Below are positions 1 to 11,900 of a stretch of 64,000 nucleotides of DNA, piece by piece. The DNA lies in contig KZ627159.1 of the NCBI GenBank assembly GCA_002917775.1, positions 390,010-454,009 on the forward strand, in the 5' to 3' direction. The translations under genes and the position numbers were made by a program. A model generated the notes under the pieces. That model did not search any database. It had not been told where the DNA came from and was given only the letters and a program-made list of their open reading frames with translations. Each line of letters begins with the position of its first letter. Position 1 is the first letter of the stretch. This DNA is from Glaciozyma antarctica PI12 (Eukaryota > Basidiomycota > Microbotryomycetes > Kriegeriales > Camptobasidiaceae).

Positions 1-333
1 CCTTGGATCCAGGAAGCCCTCGGGGGCGGGGAGATGCGTGGTCGGCTCGAGGCTGCGTAGCCAGTCGAGATGGAGCGCTTGCCGCCAAAGCGAGTGGCGA
101 CAGGGGCACGAGTCCTGAGGGCAGACTCAAGGGTGGAGAGGAGGGGGCGTAGGCGTAGGGAGGACATGGTGATATGGAGGGGGATAATGCTCCTGAAAAA
201 GGAGACCGGCGGAGCAGGAGGGAGAGCAGCAAGCTCGAGAAGGAGCGAACATCGTTGACTCCGATTCCAGCTCAGCACTCCCGCTCCCGACGGCTTCTCT
301 CACCTCGTCCTTCCACGCCCTGCACCTCTTGGA
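1..333. other. Left-edge intergenic sequence
   Basis: No gene can be supported here. The stretch is purine-rich on the + strand and lies upstream of the E2 gene that starts at 334, so it should hold that gene's promoter and 5' UTR. The short open frames on both strands have no recognisable domain. Confidence 0.5.
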
Positions 334-1435
334 ATGAGTCGCATTGCTACGAAACGACTTACCAAGGTGAGGCGGCGCCAAAGACTGGCGGCAGGCGCGC
401 GAGAGGGGCAGTGCTGACCTGGTGCCTGCTTGTAGGAGCTGACGGAGCTACGAACGAACGGATGCCCTGCTGGTGAGCTCACTACAGCACGGTGGAGCTG
501 TGGCTTCAACCGAGGGCGACGGCGGAGCGGTGGGGAGCTGTGGAAGGTGCTGGGAGCTGACTCGCGTCGCGCGCCCAGGATGCGACATCCTCCAGGCGGA
601 CGACCTCGAGACGTGGGTTCTCAAGATTTCAGTGCTGGGGGAGACTGTCTACGCAGGAGGTGAGCTGGAGGTGGAGTGGAGGAGGCTGGCGGAGGGGAGC
701 TGATGCCGGATTCGCGTCTTGCGCAGAGGAGTTCGCGCTGAGGTTCCGCTTCTCAACGTCGTACCCGATCGATGTGCGTGGCGCTTTGCATTCACGAGTG
801 GATTCGGCACTCACGCCTGTCGCAGAGCCCTGAGGTGACGTTCCTCGTTTCGGACGGCTGGAAGTGCGTGTACCTTGTCTTTTCGAGCAGCTAGGACGAC
901 GCTCAACCTTTGTCGCAGTGCACCAACACATCCTCACGTGTACACCAACGGTCACATATGCGCCTCAATCCTCGGTACGTCGCGTTCGACCTGTGTGGCG
1001 ACCGGTCTGCTTACGCGCTGGGAACAGGGAGCGGCTGGAGTCCGGTGCTCAACGTGGCGGCAATCTGCTTGTGAGTCGTCCTTTCTTGCGAGTAGACGGT
1101 CATTCGCAGCTGTGAAAGCTGACGACGCGTTTCAGAACACTGCAGAGCATGCTCGCGTCGTGCCAGAAGAAGGAGCTTCCTCCGGACAATGATAGGTGCG
1201 TGCTTGCGAAGACTCTCGATACGAACAGCCACTGATTCTGCTCCCCACAGATACGTAAGTCACACAGCTGTGCGCTCAGCAGCGGTCTTTCAGCTAATGC
1301 CTGCACGCGCCGCAGGTTCGCTCCGCGCCCAAGAGTCCGAAAGATGTGCGTTCTTGCTGCCTCCTCGAGCTTGAGCTTCTGACTAACAGTCTCACTGTAC
1401 AGACCAAGTGGGCTTATCACGACGACTCGGTGTAA
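334..1435 (+). CDS. UBE2W: Ubiquitin-conjugating enzyme E2, UBE2W type
   Basis: This is a small E2 that carries ubiquitin on a cysteine; the UBE2W family is known for modifying protein N-termini. Splicing 334-366, 436-472, 579-659, 727-773, 826-863, 919-974, 1028-1070, 1136-1195, 1251-1254, 1316-1345 and 1403-1435 gives an uninterrupted 153-residue protein. It begins MSRIATKRLTKELTEL and contains the E2 signature HPHVYTNGHICASIL with the active-site Cys, then GWSPVLNVAAICL, then the UBE2W-like tail YVRSAPKSPKD and TKWAYHDDSV. Order and length fit the family. All introns have GT-AG ends with clear branch sites. The gene has ten introns in 1.1 kb, and exon 9 is only 4 nt. No single open frame covers it, so ORF-based callers will miss it. 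The start is the only ATG that gives the conserved N-terminal helix. Confidence 0.93.
1251..1254 (+). other. 4-nt microexon of the E2 gene
   Basis: The sequence ctccccacag|atac|gtaagt places a 4-nt exon between an acceptor and a donor. It completes the codons AGA TAC between PPDND and VRSAPKSPKD, restoring the family motif (N/D-R-Y-V-R). Without it the reading frame fails. Confidence 0.85.
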
Positions 1436-2570
1436 CGCCGTACTTTCCGAACGGGCGGACGCACACCTTGAGGAGTCTGGGTCGCTGCGACGGCGTTGTA
1501 ATGTTTTGCTTTGCTCTGGAGCCCGCATCATCTGCTTCCTATGACTTGGTAAAGCTTGGAGAGCGAGGTATGCTTGAGCTCATGGAGTTGAGGTTGACGC
1601 GACGCTCGAAGAGTCGAAGACTTCCTCCTTCGCACGAGGACGGCGTCTGCGTCCTTCTCTCGTTCGCTCCGACTTTATCGTTCCGTTACGACAGCGCTCG
1701 CATTCGCCACAATATTTGCATTTCTGGCTCTGGACAGGCACTACCCAGGCTTCGCATCTTCCTTCCCGCTATCCTCCTCCTTTCGGTGGGGCGCCGTGGG
1801 GCTTTATCGGGCGAGTTCTGCTCCGGTCGTCGTCGTCGTCGCCGCCTCGACGGCCTTGCACAAGAATCCAGTCCTGCGTTAGGCAGATTCGTCGCCGCCA
1901 GGAGAATAGCGAGCCTCGCAGCTGCCAAAGGCCCCAAAAACAGCAACCCTCCGACGTACTCATGCCGGCGCAGGCTTGGAAGATACTGGAATGTCGCGGG
2001 GCCCCCAGGCGAACCCCAGGAACTTCGGGTTGGGAGAACGGAGGACGGCGAGACGGCCGCAGGAGCCAGACGAACTCAGACGAACTCCCGAGTTCCTCCG
2101 CGGGGAGTCAGCGACTCAGCGAGGGCTTGGGAGCTCCAGGTGAAGACTTTGAAGCGGTACAGAGAGCTGTTGGGCCTTGATCTGAGTGCGAGTGAACGGA
2201 GCAGAACTTGTAACATTGCAGCGAGGAGAGAAGGAGCGAACGAGACCGAGCGAGAGGCGATTCGAGCATCTCCGCGGAGTCTTTGTACTCTGTGGAGGCC
2301 CGTTCTTTTGCCCCAACTTTGGCACTCTCGCGCGTGTCGTAGCCCGAGGCTGAACACTGACAATGACCCTGACCAAGTATCGTCTGCCCTGTGACCCGAA
2401 AGAGAACGGGTTCCGGCGCCCCCCGCGATTTTGGCCGGGCAGAGCTCCGGAAGCAGGTGACTGGGGGGACGAAGCCCCGGCCGCGCCCTTGGAGTTGGAG
2501 TGAAGCTTCACCTCTTGGACCAACAACCACACCCTTGGACTTAAAGAAACAGTTGATTTCAGACCACAAT
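1436..2570. other. Intergenic region upstream of acetyl-CoA synthetase
   Basis: About 1.1 kb holding the E2 3' end and the promoter and 5' UTR of the synthetase. There is a GTC/GCC triplet run near 1829 and a TGAAGCTTCA palindrome near 2503. A long open frame from 1408 to 2394 has no recognisable content and overlaps the last E2 exon, so I do not call it. Confidence 0.5.
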
Positions 2571-5537
2571 ATGGCTGAGATCGATTATCACGCCGCCCCT
2601 ACGCACCCCATCAGTGCTCGCACCAATGGATCCAGCGCCGAGCACCACACGCCTCACGCCAACACGGAGGAGTACCAGCGCATGTACAAGGAGTCTATTG
2701 AGAACCCTGCCAAGTTCTGGGACGAGGTGAGTCGCGCTCTGGCATGGTTGGGATGCGCTTCAGGAGGGGACGTAGTCAGCCCGGATCCACCCTTCCTCCG
2801 AGTCTCTGGGCTTTGCCTGGAGCTCAGATCTAGGTGGATGTGGGCTGCAGCCTACTTGGAGTAGCAGCTGGTAGCGCTGGGGAGCTCTCGGCGCACTCAC
2901 CAACGCTCCCTGAGAGCGAGCGGGGCATTCGCTTCTTCCCCGCGCCTTCCAAAAGCTTCCGTATCTCTCGGCTACAACTCTCCTGGCTCGTGTGAACAAG
3001 GACTGACGATGCCTACCCTCCACAGATGGCCAAGGAGCACATCTACTGGCACCGCCCCTACACCACCGTCATGGCTGGCTCGTTCGAGGCCGGAGACGTC
3101 CAGTGGTTCCCCGAGGGAGGCTTGAACGTCTCGTACAACTGCGTTGACCGATGGGCTTACAAGCACCCCAACAAGGTGAGTCTTGCGCGCGACTTTCTGC
3201 CCGACTCGGAACGTCGCTGACGAGCTCCTTCGCTATTCTCCAGACTGCCATCATCTGGGAGGCTGATGAGCCCGGAGAGCACGTCGAGCTCAGCTACGAG
3301 CAGCTCTTCCAGGAGGTCTGCAAGACCGCCAACATCCTCAAGTCTTTCGGCGTCAAGAAGGGAGACGTGAGTTTCTCCTCGAACCCCCGACTTGGGCGCG
3401 TTTCCTGACCAAGCTTCTCCCTACAGACCGTCGCAATCTACTTGCCCATGTTCGTTCATCTCCCCTCGAGCAGCGAGAGCGCGAGCTGACCTACGTTCGC
3501 TCTCCCTCAGGGTCCCCGAAGCCGCCATCGCTTTCCTCGCTTGCGCGCGTCTCGGAGCTGTCCACTCGGTCGTCTTCGCTGGATTCTCCGCCGAGTCCCT
3601 TCGCGACCGTGTCCAGGACGCCAAGTCTCGCGTCGTCATCACCACCGACGAGGGCAAGCGCGGTGGCAAGTCCATCGCGACCAAGTCCATCGTCGACGCC
3701 GCTCTCGCCGAGTGCCCTCTCGTCGAGCACTGCCTCGTCCTCAAGCGCACTGGCGGCAACGTCAAGTGGATCGAAGGCCGCGACAAGTGGTGGCACGAGG
3801 AAAAGGAGAAGGTCCAGCCGTACTGCGCGCCCGAGATCGTCTCCTCCGAGGACCCCCTCTTCATCCTTTACACCTCTGGATCGACTGGAAAGGTGCGTCC
3901 TCGCGCTCTCTCTTCGCTCGTTGAACTTGACTGATCTTCCTCGTCGCTTGCAGCCCAAGGGAGTCGTCCACTCCACCGCTGGTTACCTCCTCGGCGCGCT
4001 CATGACGCTCAAGTACGTGTTCGACGTGCACCACGTGAGTTTGCGTTTCTCCCTTGCTCTCCCTTTCCGAACGAACTGACGCTTTCACGTGCAGGATGAT
4101 CGCTACGCCTGCATGGCCGACGTCGGATGGATCACCGGTCACACCTACATCGTCTACGGACCTCTCGCCAACGGAGTCACCACCACCATCTTCGAGTCGA
4201 CTCCCGTCTACCCCACTCCTTCTCGCTTCTGGGAGACTGTCGCCAAGCACAAGCTTACCCAGGTGAGTCTTCTGCGAAGTTTCGTTTCGCTGCGATGAGC
4301 TCCTCGCTGACTCCTCCTCGCCAGTTCTACACCGCGCCTACCGCCATTCGTCTCCTCCGCCGTCTCGGCGAGCAGCATGTCAAGGGACACGATCTCTCCT
4401 CCCTCCGCACCATCGGATCCGTCGGAGAGCCCATCAACCCCGAGGCTTGGGAGTGGTACTGGGAGCACGTCGGCAACAAGGAGTGCGCCGTCGTCGACAC
4501 CTACTGGCAGACTGAGACTGGCTCGATCATCATCACGTACGTTCCTTCTCGCGAGCTCAGCTATCCTGAGTCGCTGACCTCTACTCGCAGTCCTCTTCCC
4601 GGAGCGACCAAGACCAAGCCTGGAGCAGCCACCCTCCCCTTCTTCGGTATCGAGCCCGTCCTCCTCGACCCCACCACCGGAACTCTCATCGAGGGCAACG
4701 GCGTCGAGGGAGTTCTCGCCGTCAAGAAGCCCTGGCCCAGTATCGCGCGTACCGTCTACGGAGACCACAAGCGATTCCTCGAGACCTACATGCTTCCCTA
4801 CCCCGGATACTACTTCACCGGTGACGGAGCTGGACGCGACCACGACGGATACTGTGAGTCCTTACAGCTTCGATGAAAATGGGGGCGAGAGCTGATCGCG
4901 TTCACTTTTCGCAGACTGGATCCGAGGACGCGTTGACGATGTCATCAACGTCTCCGGCCACAGGCTCTCGACTGCTGAGATCGAGTCCGCCCTCATCCAG
5001 CACAACGGTGTTGCTGAGACTGCTGTCGTCGGTGTACGTCCTCCCTCTCCCCGTCGCCCCTTCCCTCGCTGACTCGCCTCCCCGCGCAGATTCCCGACGA
5101 GCTCACTGGCCAGGCTGTCGTTGCCTACGTTACGATGAAGCCCGACTTCCAGTACGACGACTCGGACGAGTCGAGCCTCCTCAAGGAGCTCGTCCTACAG
5201 GTGCGCAAGACGATCGGTCCTTTCGCCGCGCCCAAGCGCGTCGTCCTCGTCGGTGACCTCCCCAAGACTCGCTCTGGAAAGGTACGCTCTTCTTCTTTCG
5301 TAGCTTGTCCTCTTGCAGCTGCTGACCTCGCTCTCCTCGACAGATCATGCGCCGTATCCTCCGCAAGATCTCGGCCGATGAGGGAGACCAGCTCGGAGAT
5401 CTCTCCACCCTTGCCGACCCCAGCATCGTCGAGTCGATCGTAAGTTCCTTTCTCACTTCCTCCTCCTTCACAAACAGGTCGCTGATCGCGCTTCGTTCTC
5501 GCAGAAAACCAAGTGGGCGTCTGTCCCCAAGAAGTAA
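2571..5537 (+). CDS. ACS1: Acetyl-coenzyme A synthetase
   Basis: The enzyme makes acetyl-CoA from acetate, ATP and CoA through an acetyl-adenylate, feeding lipid synthesis and histone acetylation. The spliced product is about 670 residues, usual for eukaryotic ACS, and starts [16 protein letters not shown]. Visible motifs are [13 protein letters not shown], the nucleotide loop [17 protein letters not shown] (split by an intron at 3892), [66 protein letters not shown] and the C-terminal catalytic-lysine segment [16 protein letters not shown], whose lysine is regulated by acetylation in homologues. There are about eleven introns; the first (2727-3025, ~300 nt) is much longer than the rest and may carry regulatory sequence. 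The product ends WASVPKK. It has no targeting peptide, so it is cytosolic or nuclear. Confidence 0.97.
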
Positions 5538-5915
5538 AAAGTTCTCTCGGGTCCTTGTGCGGTCGTTCTTCTCCCCTTCACAATCTGGAATGTATTTTTG
5601 TGCAACGCCGCCCACACCCTCTGAACGAGCGAAAGAACGAGAGGAGAAACGAGAGGACCTGCTTCGGCAGCGGCAGCGTCGGCGCGACCTTCGACTTTCG
5701 AGAGAATCGATTTGTCGTTCGCCTCTCCCTCCTCACAGCTCCTCACACGACCTGGCCTGGATGTCACCAAGGCGCACCAGAACGCTCTCTCCACGCCCAT
5801 AAGCTCGCGCCTTAGACCTCCCCAAGCTCAGCAAAGCCGCTCAAAGTCCTGGCTCAGGCCGGCGCTCCCCACTCTCCCAGCCTTTGAGCGACTCAGCGCC
5901 TGGAACCTCTCTTCG
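5538..5915. other. Intergenic region between ACS and transporter
   Basis: This stretch of 378 bp holds the ACS 3' UTR and the promoter of the next gene on the same strand. No further gene or repeat is visible. Confidence 0.5.
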
Positions 5916-8060
5916 ATGCCGCCGCTCAACGAGCTGATATGGGTATCAGTGCGTCCCATAATCAAGCTCGCGATTCCAGGTACGTGAGCGCCTGCAGCCT
6001 GAGACGGACGTTTGCTGATACTTGCCCTTGTAGCTGCTGCGGGGTTCGCTCTCACGAGGGCAGGTACGCTCGGTCGACAGAGACGCGCACACTACGTGGC
6101 TGATCCTCATGCTCCTACAGACTTGTTCTCCGTCGCTGGAAGCCGCTCCGTCTCGCAGATCATCCTCGTACGTTCCCCGCACTGCGAGCTTGAGGAGCTG
6201 CCAGAGCTGATCCTCGTCGCGCAGAATGTAACTCTGCCCGCTCTGCTGTTTTCCAAGATCATCCCCTCCTTCACGCCGAGCAACGTTTCTGCCATCGGAC
6301 CTATCGTCCTCACAGGGATCTTCTACAGCCCGTCCTCCCTCCAGCTTCGCAAGGGCAGAGCTAACGTCTTGCGAGCGCAGTGGGCCTGTCATTTGTATTC
6401 GGAACCATCATCAGGACGGTGTTCCCTACTCCCCGCAACTTCCGCTACGGGATTTTGGCGGCAGCGACTTGGTCCAACTGGTGAGCTAGAGCGAGCGAGA
6501 GGGAGGTTGGGGAGAGCTAATGCGAGTGGCAGGGGTGGACCTCCCTACCGCCGTCGTGTCGACTGTGACGCTTTCAGCTCCGTTCGATGGGCAGCAGGAT
6601 TCGGATCTCGCGATCGCCTACGTCGCCATCTTCAGTAAGCCTTCCTCACTCGTGGTGAAGACGTCGCTGATTCGTTCATCGCAGTCCTGCTATTCTACGT
6701 TACTCTCTTCCCCGCCGGTGGCACCTTTTTCATTTCGAGCGATTACACGAACCCGCCGAAGGAGGAGGACGAAGAGGCGGCCGAGGATCTCGCGCGGGGC
6801 AAGTGGTGGAGAGTCAAGGCGGTTGGAGCGAGGGTGCGAAGCTTACCGACGCTTGTGCGGCGGAGGAAGGGGAACAGGAGCGAGGGAGATGGGTCTGGTG
6901 GAGAAGGAGTCGAGCTGGGGAAGACGGCGAGCGGACGGACGCCAGGGGAACATGGACCGGATTACCCGTCTGGCGCGACGCTGCGAAGGGCATCGACCAG
7001 TCGCTCTCATGACCTACGGCGAGTGGTCACGACGGCTTCGGTTCGAGAACTGGCTGGTACGGCGGTAGCGGCGGCGTTCGAGGACACGACGGATCATAAT
7101 CGTCGAGTCTCGCACGGTCGGGCTCATCGCAGCGAGTTGGATCGGGCACGACTGCAGACGATTCAAGGGAGTCGAGCGAACTCCACTTCTGGCGACGACG
7201 AAGTCACCTTTCAAGGCGAAAGCGCGATCGACGATTCACCCTCGCCCACCGACAAACCACCCTCGTCCCCTCCTCTCGATTCTCCTCCACCCTCCCGCCG
7301 GCGACGAGTCCTCCTCGGCGTCAAATCCTTCGTCTTCTCCCTCGTCACTCCTCCGACCATCGCCCTCGTTTCGGCCCTCGTTTTCGCCCTCGTCATCCCC
7401 CTCAAAGCCCTCTTCGTCCTCATCCCCGAAGCCGAAGGCAACTTTCACCCCACCGCACCCGATGGCGGACCCGTCAGTCCTTTTCTACACCCTCTTCACT
7501 CTCTCTAACGCTCTCTACAGCCTCTAGGGATCATCCTCGATACCGCGACATTCCTCGGAAACGCCTCCGTCCCTTTAGGACTCCTCGTTCTTGGCTCCGC
7601 ACTGGCACGAATGCGGTTTCCTCGACCTTTTTCCAAACTCCCCATCGCCTCAATCCTAGCTCTGGCCGTGGCGAAACTCGTCATCCTTCCTATCGTCGGG
7701 TTCTTCTTCGTTCAGACGCTCGTGGAGACCGGGGTCGTCGCGAGGGAGAACACGGTCCTGCGATTCGTGCTCGTCTTCTTTAGCTGCGTACCGACTGCTA
7801 CGACTCAGGTGAGCTGCGGTTGAGTGGATCGAAGGAACGAGCTGATAGTCGTGTGATGGACAGGTCGCGCTGTCGCAAATCTATGCGCCAGAGGATGGGG
7901 AGAACAACTCGGATATCCTGGCGGCGTACCTGATCGCGCAGGTGAGCTTTCCTCCATGCCTTCGTCGTCGTCGCTCGCTCGCTGACGCCTCTCGTGCCAG
8001 TACTGCATCTTTGCCTTCTCCTCGGTCATTCTCACGGCCTTCACGCTTTCCGCATTCTAG
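5916..8060 (+). CDS. PIN-like auxin efflux carrier family membrane protein
   Basis: This is a member of the membrane transport family PF03547 (plant PIN/PILS, yeast Ecm3-like). The substrate in fungi is unknown; ER localisation is typical of the PILS-like members. The N-terminal half reads LIWVSVRPIIKLAIPG, then SQIILNVTLPALLFSKII, then GTIIRTVFPTPRNFRYGI, helices typical of the family, including the conserved NVTLP[A/C]L region. A long hydrophilic charged loop (about 6740-7300) follows, then a second helix block that includes ILDTATFLGNASVPLGLLVL, LAVAKLVILPIVGFFF, and SCVPTATTQVALSQIYAP, ending in YCIFAFSSVILTAFTLSAF. It uses about eight short introns. The start is the first ATG giving a helix-leading N-terminus. 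Family assignment is firm; function is not. Confidence 0.9.
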
Positions 8061-8921
8061 ATTGTAGTTTTCCTTATACAATACAGGGTGTAGAGAAGAT
8101 AGACGATGTAATAACGGCTCGTGCCTGAGATATCGAGAGCGCAGACGTGATGGGCGCGAAGCTCGGGCATTTCAAGTCAGGAGGAGCGGCCGTTCGAGCG
8201 GAACGTGTCGTGGTACGCTGTGGTTCGACTGTACCTTTTGTTGAGAGCGAAAGAAGACGATTTCGCGCGTAAAGATTAGAAGAAAGGGAAGGGGGAGAAC
8301 GCGTCGACGCGACTCGATCAATTAACGCGATCATAGTCGAAGCCCGCTCGCTGCTCCAGCTTGGGGCGAGGCGAGGAGGGAGCGGGGGAGATTGGCAGTC
8401 CTTCTACTGGCTTGGGGTGAGCGCTGAGAGGAGAAGGGGAGAAGGAACAGAGGTTAACTCGTTCCTCGGCTCCTCTCCCATCACATCTCATTTTATCGTC
8501 TCCCTCTCTCGTTCTTCTTGCACCTAAAAAGACAGCGACTATACACACCATCTACTCGTACTTGAATCAATCACTCGACACGCGAAAGAAGGGAAAAAGG
8601 ACAGTCGCCGGCCGACGAGCACTAAGTTCGATTAGTACTTCCAGAGCAACTGAACTATCAGCACTTGTCCCCTTCTCCTTCCCTCCCTCTCTCTTCTCCC
8701 CACCTGCACCACTCCCAGCACAGCTCCCCAAACGAAGTCGACACCCACGGCGTTCCACCCTCTCCTTCCCCTCCCCTCCCCAAAGTTCTCCTTCCTCTCG
8801 CTCCTCTGCTTCCTTCTTCTACCTCGCGGCGGCGATCCCTCAACGAGAATTTGGCCGACAGACCCTGGCCAGCGCGCGTACCCACTCCAATCCTCCTCCC
8901 TTTCTTCCGGCGCTCCTTCCC
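8061..8921. other. Intergenic region, transporter to PHD gene
   Basis: The 3' UTR of the transporter and a pyrimidine-rich leader (8640-8900) before the PHD-finger gene. The PHD reading frame is open upstream of 8922 but has no ATG there. No other gene is visible. Confidence 0.5.
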
Positions 8922-11900
8922 ATGCAAGCAGGCCCCACTACGTTCGACCGCCCTTCCTACCCGCCCTTCCAGCAGCCCCACTTTCGCTCCACCCACTCTC
9001 CCCTCTTCTCCCCCTTCCCCTCCTCCAGAAGCCAGTCGATGGCTCACCACAAGGACCCCTCGAACCTCAAGAATACCTCCCCGGCGCTATCGACCTCTTC
9101 CTCCTCTTCCCTTTCTTCCGACGACCTCGGCCTCCTCGAGCACGGCTACTCGCCCGCACCCCGCGCTGCCAAACGTCGCGTGTACGACGCCGTCTCTCCC
9201 TCCCCCTCGGCGCCGCGCATGGCTAGGACGATTTCACTCGACGCCGTGATGGAGCGCAAGGCCTCGTCGAACGCGGGAATGGAGGCGGTGGTCGAGGCTC
9301 AGGGGAAGGGGAAAGCACCGCAGAGGGTTAGGAAGGAGCGCCAGACGAGGATCTCGGAGCACCTTCAGGCCGTCAAGCCCGGATCCCCTTCCCCCTCCGC
9401 CTCGTCCAAATCCTCTGCCGCCTCCGCTTCGAGGTCGACTGTCGTCGTTCCCGCCAAGAAGCCCGTCAAGAGTCACAAGAAGAAGGTCGTCGTCGTTGCG
9501 CACGAACCTCCAGTCGACGAGAAGGTTGTGCAGGGGGAGTCGGGACCGTCCGTCGACCGCCTCGAGGAGCAGACGAGCCACGGAGACATGACAGAGACTC
9601 TCGTAGCAGAGGTGGAAGTACAGCGCGACCAGGAGAAGGAGCAGCCCACAACCAAGCTCGCGGCGCACGGGTCAGTCCACTCGCTGCGTTCCATCGGTGC
9701 TGCTAGCTAACGACCCGCTCTACTCAGCCTTGCCCCTCGTCCCGACATCCTCAACGAACCCCTCCGCACGATAGCGCTCAACGGGAACGGTGATGGCAGC
9801 ACTTCGTCCTCCTTCCTCACGACCAAGGCTACCACCGCCTCAGCGTCCCGCCTCCTCCCCGCTGCCCCCTTCCCTAGCGTCCTCGTCCCCATCATCTCCT
9901 CGACCCCGCGCAAACGCCAGCACCAACTCTCCGTCTCCTTCTCCTCGACCCTCGCATCGCCCCCAGCATCCACCTCCTCCCTCAACCACTTCACCCCCTC
10001 TCCAACCCAGCGTCCGTCCTCGCACTCTCCCGCCACTTTCCTCTCCCGAAACTTTCCTCTCCTAAGCCTTTGCCTCCTCAGCCAGCCTCGCACCCTCACC
10101 CGAAATCGGTCTATCCGCCGCCTCTCCCCTCCGCGAAGGCCGCCTGCACGCCTTCGCCCTTCGCCGCTCCAACAGCACCGGTAGCTCGTCGATGGTCGCT
10201 GCTCAAGTCCAGGGTATGGGTCGCGTCGCCATGGCGCGCGAGGTCCTCTTCGACCAACTCGGGAGCGCGACGGCCGAGCAGGCCATCTTTGCCGCGCGGA
10301 CGAAGGGGGAGCCGTTGAGGGCTTTGTCGTTTGGTCTTGCGTTGCCGAACGAGGGAGGGCGGGTGATTGATGCGTTTGGAACGAGGGGGAGGAGGGAGGA
10401 AGTGTTGCGCGAGAAGGTGGTGGTGGATGAGAGGATGGGGCTTGTGAGGAGTTGGTTGGAGAGTCCTGAGATGGCTGAGGACGAGAATAGGGAGACGTGG
10501 TCGACTGTTCCTAGCGATTGGGAGGCCGACTTGGATTCGCTCGATGCGGCTCCGCTCGAGCGGGTCGTCCAGTATGCCGAGGTCGAGATGGAGGATGAGG
10601 TGCGCGTTGGAGGGAAGAGCGTTCGCGTGCTTCTGAGGACGAAGAGGAAGGTGCAGGAGGACGACGAGGCGGAGCGGAACGACGAGGTCGAGGACGGCGA
10701 CGTTTCGGTCCTCTTCGATATCGCCCCGGCGAAGAAGTACAAGCTTCAGCGGTCGACGTCGCACAAGAAGGGCAAGAGTCGCGAGACGTTTGTTACGACG
10801 GAGGAGGTCGACTGCGTTTGCGATCAAGGAGACGACGGCAAGCCCATGGTTCGGTGCGAGGACTGCATCACCTGGTTCCACCTGGCGTGCCTGGGGATTC
10901 CGTCCCTCAAGCAGCTCCCGAAAGAGTGGTTCTGCTTCCGCTGTACCGGCGAAGCGATCCCTCAAGGCGGACCCTCCCCTTCGAAGCGCACCAAGCTCCA
11001 CCGACTCTCGACTCCTACCCTCTTCAAGCCTTCCACCCCTGTCCTCTGCAACGAACCCATCCTCGTCGCTCTGCCCTCATTGCTACTCCTTCTGCCCTAA
11101 GGGCAACTTCTACGCCAGCAACGGCGCCGACACCGTCCTCGCACCTGCGCCCCAATCCTCCCCCTCCCGCCGATTCGTCATCCCCCGTACCCCGAACATC
11201 GTAACTCCCGTCACTCCCACTCTCGGTCACTCGCGAGCCGACTACTCTCCTCGCTCGCCTCTCTTCTACCGCAGCGGACGAACGAGGACGGTCAGCGGCG
11301 TCTTCGACGATGGACCAGGGCAGCCCGACTGGGTCAGCGGTTGGGACGGGCAGGTGTTTGGGACGGCAGCGGCGTACGAGGAGATCATGGCGCCTATGGA
11401 CGAGGACAACTGGCAGCCGCGCTCGTGGAACGACATGACGATGACGCCGTCGAGGATGATGTGCTCCTCCGCGCTGGGATGGAACGAACCGGGCTTGGTG
11501 ACGCCTAGCACGTCGAGTCGTCGGAACCGCGTTCCTTCGTCGACGTCGGTTGGGATGACGCCGTCGCAGGACTTCCTCTCGGGACTTCATTCGGGCCAGC
11601 TCTCGTCGCAGGGACAGACGTACGCCTACGCGCAACGACTCTTCGCCCCTTCTCCAACCGCCCACCACCTCGTCGTCCCCTCCTCCACCAACGCACCCTT
11701 CTACACCGTCCCTTCCTCTCCTCTCGGCCCTCGCGTCCGCGCCATCTCCAACAACGGCCGTCGCAACCCTTCTTTCCCCACCAACTTCTCCCACTCCCCC
11801 GCCTCGCCCAGTCGACCCGCTCAGCAGCACTACGTCGCGCCGCAGAGCTTTACCAACCCCTTTTCTAGCCCCGAACGCCGAGTCGTTTCGTCCTCGAGGG

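Noticed and set aside
1408-2394. Open frame of 328 codons on the + strand
   Set aside because: It overlaps the last E2 exon in another frame, has no domain, and its composition is that of GC-rich non-coding DNA.
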